From: Lingula anatina | Lineage: Eukaryota > Brachiopoda > Lingulata > Lingulida > Lingulidae | Direction of reading: 5' to 3' | DNA length: 64,000 bases | Assembly: GCF_001039355.2 (NCBI RefSeq) | Contig: NW_019773803.1 | Location: 338,236-402,235, forward strand | Shown here: positions 59,691 through 64,000 of the stretch, in pieces | How positions within the stretch are numbered: the first letter of the stretch is position 1 | How the letters are laid out: each line of letters starts with the position of its first letter | Program-made: the position numbers and the translations under genes | The notes under the pieces: model-generated | The model's database searches: none | What the model saw: only the letters and a program-made list of their open reading frames with translations | Told to the model about the DNA's origin: nothing

Positions 59691-60540
59691 TACTTTCCGC
59701 TATTTGCAAAGAACCCTATAAGATTTTGCCCTTCAGCAAGATTAAAGATTGATTTGTGTGTGTGTGTGTGTGTGAACGCCCATAAAGATTAATAATTATG
59801 AAGTTATGTTGACCCGCAGTAACAATACTGAAGGACATAAAGGCGGCTTCATTAGCATTTTGTTTTGGATTAACGGGAATACAAGAACAGTGGTCTCTGA
59901 CGACATACATGTAGGCCTACATGTATAAACCAGACTAGACGATCAGCGTAACGCATTGTTGGTGATGACTGTCCCACTGCCACAACTACAGCAATGTCAC
60001 AAAGCTGCCCACGCCAGGTGGTGAATTGCTCTTAACGATCAAATCGTGGGGTGCGGGGCAAATCATCATAAACATGCGCTCAATTTGCTTAGAAAAACGT
60101 CTCATCGTTCACCAAATAAAACACAATGATATTAAACAGCGTCTAAACATAGGCGTGAATAAATACGCCTTGTCTTAGCGGGTAAAGCATACAATGCAGC
60201 AATGATTATCAGTGTGTTCGGTCCCATGGCAAGTAACGTGGTAGGACATCTGTCACACAGCCTCAGGACTGCGCATGCACTTCCGAGTTTCAGCCACTGT
60301 ACTGTATTATCATCATGCATTTGTGTATGTTAAATATAAAGTTCTTCTTATACCCAGGGCGCGGGGTATTGTATCATTGCAATATGGTAATCTGCACATC
60401 CCTTAATCATAAATTACCAGTATATTTTACAGTATTTTAACCCCGGCCTAGAAATGGGAAGTCCGCGGTCCCATATGATAAGTACAGATTTGGGTTAATC
60501 GAAGTATTGGGGTAAGGCTATGGGGCGAATGTCACCTGCA
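59691..60540. other. Intergenic, no gene seen
   Basis: A (GT)n run at about 59754-59773. No exon recognised. Confidence 0.4.
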
Positions 60541-60935
60541 CAAAGTAATTGGAAGCGTACCACGGTTCCCAGAGGACTACCACTCCTGTCACACTGGTGT
60601 GACGTCCGGTTCTATTTGTGTCACTTAAATTTTGTGGCACCGTCATTGTGACCTACATGTACTTATGCCAAGTAGTGGACCTGTTTTTGCATGCGATACC
60701 ACTTAAAACGAGCTCACATCTGGTGATTTTGAAACCAAAATGAACATGAAAACAAGGCAGCAAAGCTGTCAAATGTACAGACAAAAACAGGAAATAACTA
60801 TGCACAAAATAGTCTACTGTCAATTCTGATGCAAAATTTTAATGATTGAATTTGACAAACTGCAATGATATGAGTTTATTTCCATTTTTGCAACTTTATT
60901 ACACAATACACGATAACAAGTTTACCATCATTTTT

Positions 60936-60936
60936 N
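60936..60936. other. Single-base assembly gap
   Basis: An N immediately before a truncated family B transposon arm. Confidence 0.9.
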
Positions 60937-61002
60937 CTTGACACGATGAAGATAGGCTACAGTGAAGAGGTTAGTGTCAAGTTAGCTCTGAAGCTCAGGG
61001 TG
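60937..61002. mobile_element. Family B element, right arm only
   Basis: Reads CTTGACACGATGAAGATAGG through to GCTCAGGGTG, matching the right ends at 7567 and 58599. The left part is lost at the assembly gap. Confidence 0.85.
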
Positions 61003-61843
61003 GCGGCTCGCCAATACACTCGTAATATTTCACGTACAGCTCGGCGACTCGTATTGTATCTATCACATAAGTAGCGCGTTTCCACCCCCTGACAGTTCCT
61101 AGAGGACTACCATTCCTGTCACACTGGTGTGACGTCCGGTTCTATTTGTGTCACTTAAATTTTGTGGCACCGTCATTGTGACCTATTTATGCCAAGCAGT
61201 TGACCTGTTTTTGCATGCCATGCCGCTTAAAACGAGCTCTGATTTGTTGATTTTGAAACCAAAACGAACATGAAAAAAATTGATATGCTAAACATTCTTG
61301 GGGTTTCAATGCCGCGGATACATATTACACATTACATAACTCATCATGCAAGCCGAGCATGTTAGTCTACGCCCACAGGGGGCAGCACTGAATGCTGGAG
61401 CCGACGTATTTTGGGCCGTTCACAATGAATTTTGTCGACCTAGCTAATGCGCACTAACTCCACGGGGAGTCAAACAGAGAATTAACATACTAACATCCCT
61501 CTCGTTTCCAACGCATTCGTGTAATGGCCAGTTTTTTATATGCTGCTCAACACCTGGAGGAGGCGTGAATTCCTGATAATTTAATTGTATTTAGCAAATC
61601 TGGCCCAAGTCCCAACGGAGTTAGTGCCCATAAGCTAGGTCAACAAAATTAATAGCGAACGGTCCCTTTGTTGTGCACGCGTGATAAATCCAACGTGACC
61701 TTTGACATCGACGACCGATAACATATTATACTGTCTAATGCTACTACGGCAGGTTAGCTGCTCGTCCAGGGTCCGTTATTTAGAGCATCTGTGACGACGC
61801 TTGTAATTCGGATACAGTGAGCACTGTCACATCCAAACTAACA

Positions 61844-62893
61844 ATGCTGAGAAGTTTAACACGTTTGGGCGCTGCCACACGCGTCGTTAGAATCCAATGC
61901 CCATCGTTTAGCACATCGGCTGTCAGTAATGCTAACGTTGGTGTAATAGGAGCCGGGCAAGTTGGGCGTGCTGTAGCTCTTGGTCTCCTGAGGGGCGGGC
62001 ACAGCGTGTCTGTGACGGATCCAAGTACCCTGAACGCCAAGGAATTGACCGAGCAAGGAGCAAAATGGGTGGACACCGCATCAGAAGTCGTGGCTGGGAA
62101 AGAGGTGGTGATTACAGCTTTGCCAGCTCCACCTCACATAAGGCAGGTTATGGAGGAAGAGGGCGTCCTTTTTAAAATCAAGGAAGGCGCCTGCTGGATC
62201 GACCATACCACTACAGACGCCGACGAAACTAAGCGCCTTGCAGTCATAGCTCAGAACAGGGGATTGAAAATGCTGGAGGCTCCGTTAACGGGTGGCTTAG
62301 AGCTTTTAAAAGCTGGACTCATGACAGTTTTTGTTGGCGGGGACACCGAAGACATGAAAAAGTATGAGCCACTTATTAGGTCATATACAGATACTGTGTT
62401 GTATATGGGTCCGATAGGGAGCGCAAGCGTCGTCAAGGTTATCAGCAACATGTTGTGTGCCGTTCACATGGTTGTGGCAGGAGAGTCAGCTATGATAGCC
62501 AAGAGGCACGGAATCAACCTGCAGGCTTTCTTTGATGGCATTCGTGCCTCGGCTGGGAATTCCTTCGTCTTCGAAACTGAAGCTCCTCTCATGTTTAACG
62601 GGTCCTTTGATCCAGGGTTCAAAATAGCACTGCACTGCAAAGATCTTGATCTTGGAAGGAAACTAGCGTTTGACGCCAAAGTCCCGATAGAAGTTTTGGG
62701 GCTGGTCGAACAAATCTATCGACGCGCCATGCACAAGTATGGTGAGGATGCAGGCAGTTCTCACCCACCAAAGCTCTTGGAGGATGATTTGAAAGAGCCG
62801 CTTCGTCAGGAGGGATATGATAACTGGTATTACACTATTGAAAAAGTACAAGGTGGCGGGATTGCTGTGGTGCACAAATTTGATAAAAAATAA
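61844..62893 (+). CDS. HIBADH-family beta-hydroxyacid dehydrogenase, copy 2, intronless, 349 aa
   Basis: A paralogue of the gene at 54063 with identical length and no gaps. By my residue-by-residue comparison 26 residues differ: 8 in the first 30 (targeting peptide), 12 between 138 and 191, and only one (Ala306Ser) after 191. It keeps the Rossmann GAGQVG (36-41), Asp59, Lys198 and Asn202. The substrate loop differs, EAPLTGG (Thr149) against EAPLSGG. The N-terminus again has SFSTSA and looks like a mitochondrial import signal. The start is the ATG at 61844; the upstream open codons include only a GTG. AATAAA lies at 63089-63094. The two genes are about 6.7 kb apart in the same orientation, a local tandem pair. 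Confidence 0.9.
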   Translation: MLRSLTRLGAATRVVRIQCPSFSTSAVSNANVGVIGAGQVGRAVALGLLRGGHSVSVTDPSTLNAKELTEQGAKWVDTASEVVAGKEVVITALPAPPHIRQVMEEEGVLFKIKEGACWIDHTTTDADETKRLAVIAQNRGLKMLEAPLTGGLELLKAGLMTVFVGGDTEDMKKYEPLIRSYTDTVLYMGPIGSASVVKVISNMLCAVHMVVAGESAMIAKRHGINLQAFFDGIRASAGNSFVFETEAPLMFNGSFDPGFKIALHCKDLDLGRKLAFDAKVPIEVLGLVEQIYRRAMHKYGEDAGSSHPPKLLEDDLKEPLRQEGYDNWYYTIEKVQGGGIAVVHKFDKK

Positions 62894-63675
62894 ACTGACG
62901 TAACGTATGCATTCTTTTGTGACGAACTGTTTGGACTTCCAGTTATAGTGAACTCATTCAGTCAAATACGGTATTAAATAATTTTATCTTGCAATTGTAA
63001 CTGCCACGGAAGGGGCTTTAATGGTTTTTGATGATAAAAAATCATGAAGGGTAAAAATACACTGTACTATTAATAATTTTCATTAAAAAATAAATGCAAA
63101 ACTTCCACAACCATTTATTTTGGTCTTAATATAGCAATGAGAAAATCGAAAATGTAGATGAACAAACAACCCCAGCTGCAACGTGAGTGGGTGTGCCCCT
63201 CTACCCCAGTAGTTTTACACAGAGTTACGTAAGCACAACATGATACGTATCTAAATGGCCATTAAATTACGAAGAATAGTGACGAGGTTTTTAAATGATT
63301 AAATTCTCAACCAGCATCTACTAAAGTATTAAGATGTCAAAATTTTCTTTCTGTACATAATCATAATATTTACGTTTTTTACGTTTGAGATTGTCATTAA
63401 GAAATTATTCCATTGCAAGATGTTAGGACCTTTCATCTTCCAAAAAGTAAATATGCACATTTTAAAAATAAATGAACCACTCTCTATCAAATGATCTTGT
63501 CCCGAATGAAAAGTTTGAAGAAAATAATCCAACATATTGCTTCGATTCTGCACTGACATAACATTGTGTCTTTTAAAGGACATAATTATAAGTCTCATAT
63601 TTGTACTCTTCAACAGTTAAAATACAGCATTATAATTGTGCTGAAGTCTCACAGTAGAACAGAGTTCCTCAGGTG
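62894..63675. other. Convergent intergenic region
   Basis: 3' UTR of dehydrogenase copy 2 with AATAAA at 63089, then the presumed 3' UTR of the minus-strand gene ending at 63676. No other gene seen. Confidence 0.45.
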
Positions 63676-63783
63676 CTAGTACACTCCTAATGCCAGCATA
63701 TCTTTTTTCCGCTGCAGTTTATCATATCTTTTCTGTAACTCTCTTTCTCGCTCCGTTTGCCTGTTCACATCCTCTGTTAGAGA
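63676..63783 (-). CDS. Last exon of an unrecognised coiled-coil protein (partial)
   Basis: After the acceptor GTTAACAG the minus strand reads 35 residues and a TAG: SLTEDVNRQTERERELQKRY, then a Lys/Asp-rich stretch ending MLALGVY. The heptad-like charge pattern indicates a coiled coil. The frame is chosen because the other phases hit stops early or look non-coding. The rest of the gene lies beyond the right edge of the window. I cannot name the family. Confidence 0.55.
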   Translation of the reverse strand, partial: SLTEDVNRQTERERELQKRYDKLQRKKDMLALGVY

Positions 63784-64000
63784 CTGTTAACAGAAAAGTA
63801 AAGAAATTAAAAAAAAAAATGGATCACTGACCAACATAACTCAAATACTACAAGCCATAAATAAACTGAGCATGCAACAATAAAATAAAAGAATTTTCCC
63901 TAACATTTTCAAATGGTTACACCAAATTTCAGCTAGGTGCACATTCATATTTAAGTAAATAGAACAAATTCTTTTAATCCCTATTATTTCATAAAAAAAG

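Larger units (their letters stand above)
60567..61275. repeat. Direct repeat of about 180 bp upstream of dehydrogenase copy 2
   Basis: About 60567-60740 and 61092-61275 share CAGAGGACTACC/TAGAGGACTACC through GTCACACTGGTGTGACGTCC to TGATTTTGAAACCAAAA with scattered substitutions. Both contain the palindrome GTCACACTGGTGTGAC. The N at 60936 lies between them, so either a true duplication or a join of two haplotypes is possible. Confidence 0.7.

Overview
This is a eukaryotic, animal window. It is AT-rich, with GT-AG introns, short exons and conserved bilaterian housekeeping genes. Intron density, the gene set, abundant small DNA transposons and closely similar haplotypes point to a marine invertebrate, possibly an ambulacrarian, but I cannot name the species. 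Exon boundaries below were derived by hand from splice signals and reading phase.

Layout. (1) 4.5-6.7 kb, minus strand: a small-conductance Ca2+-activated K+ channel (KCNN/SK family), mostly in one large exon. (2) 11.4-20.2 kb, minus: a complete 17-exon LRRC43 orthologue (757 aa). (3) 20.8-22.7 kb, plus: a complete ARL6IP4 (SRp25) orthologue, head-to-head with LRRC43. (4) 24.0-26.8 kb, minus: complete MED21 (Mediator). (5) 27.1-29.2 kb, plus: complete RPLP2 with a TOP-like 5' exon, head-to-head with MED21. (6) 30.6-36.1 kb, minus: a CHST15-like Golgi sulfotransferase (474 aa model). Its first two coding exons appear again at 40.3-41.4 kb. (7) 46.3-50.8 kb, minus: an unrecognised 713-aa, probably disordered protein in two coding exons. 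(8) 54.1-55.1 kb and 61.8-62.9 kb, plus: two intronless 349-aa beta-hydroxyacid dehydrogenases (HIBADH family) with mitochondrial-type N-termini. (9) 63.68-63.78 kb, minus: the last exon of an unrecognised coiled-coil gene.

Assembly. The window is a scaffold with single-N joins at 7286, 34554, 39782, 55964 and 60936 and a 773-N run at 57233-58005. At four of the six gaps the flanks repeat each other and overlap. The 5.2-kb block between the Ns at 34554 and 39782 looks like the second haplotype of the locus that follows, because 34363-34553 reads the same as 39783-39973. The apparent tandem duplication of sulfotransferase exons is therefore probably not real.

Mobile DNA. One family of terminal-inverted-repeat elements (ends CACCCTGAGCTTCAGAG) makes clear 8-bp target duplications. 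It occurs as a 127-bp foldback at 7.4 kb, as a longer element at 56.7-58.6 kb nested in a second transposon, and as a fragment at 60.9 kb. The longer element carries a 30-codon ORF resembling the N-terminus of RecQ-like helicases, cut off just before the Walker A motif. A second palindromic family (GATCGATC-containing ends, central GTAATTA) occurs at least four times.

The genes do not form one pathway. The two head-to-head pairs put housekeeping genes (ARL6IP4 for RNA splicing, RPLP2 for translation, MED21 for transcription) on short shared promoters, and both promoters carry the same TCTCGCGA octamer.
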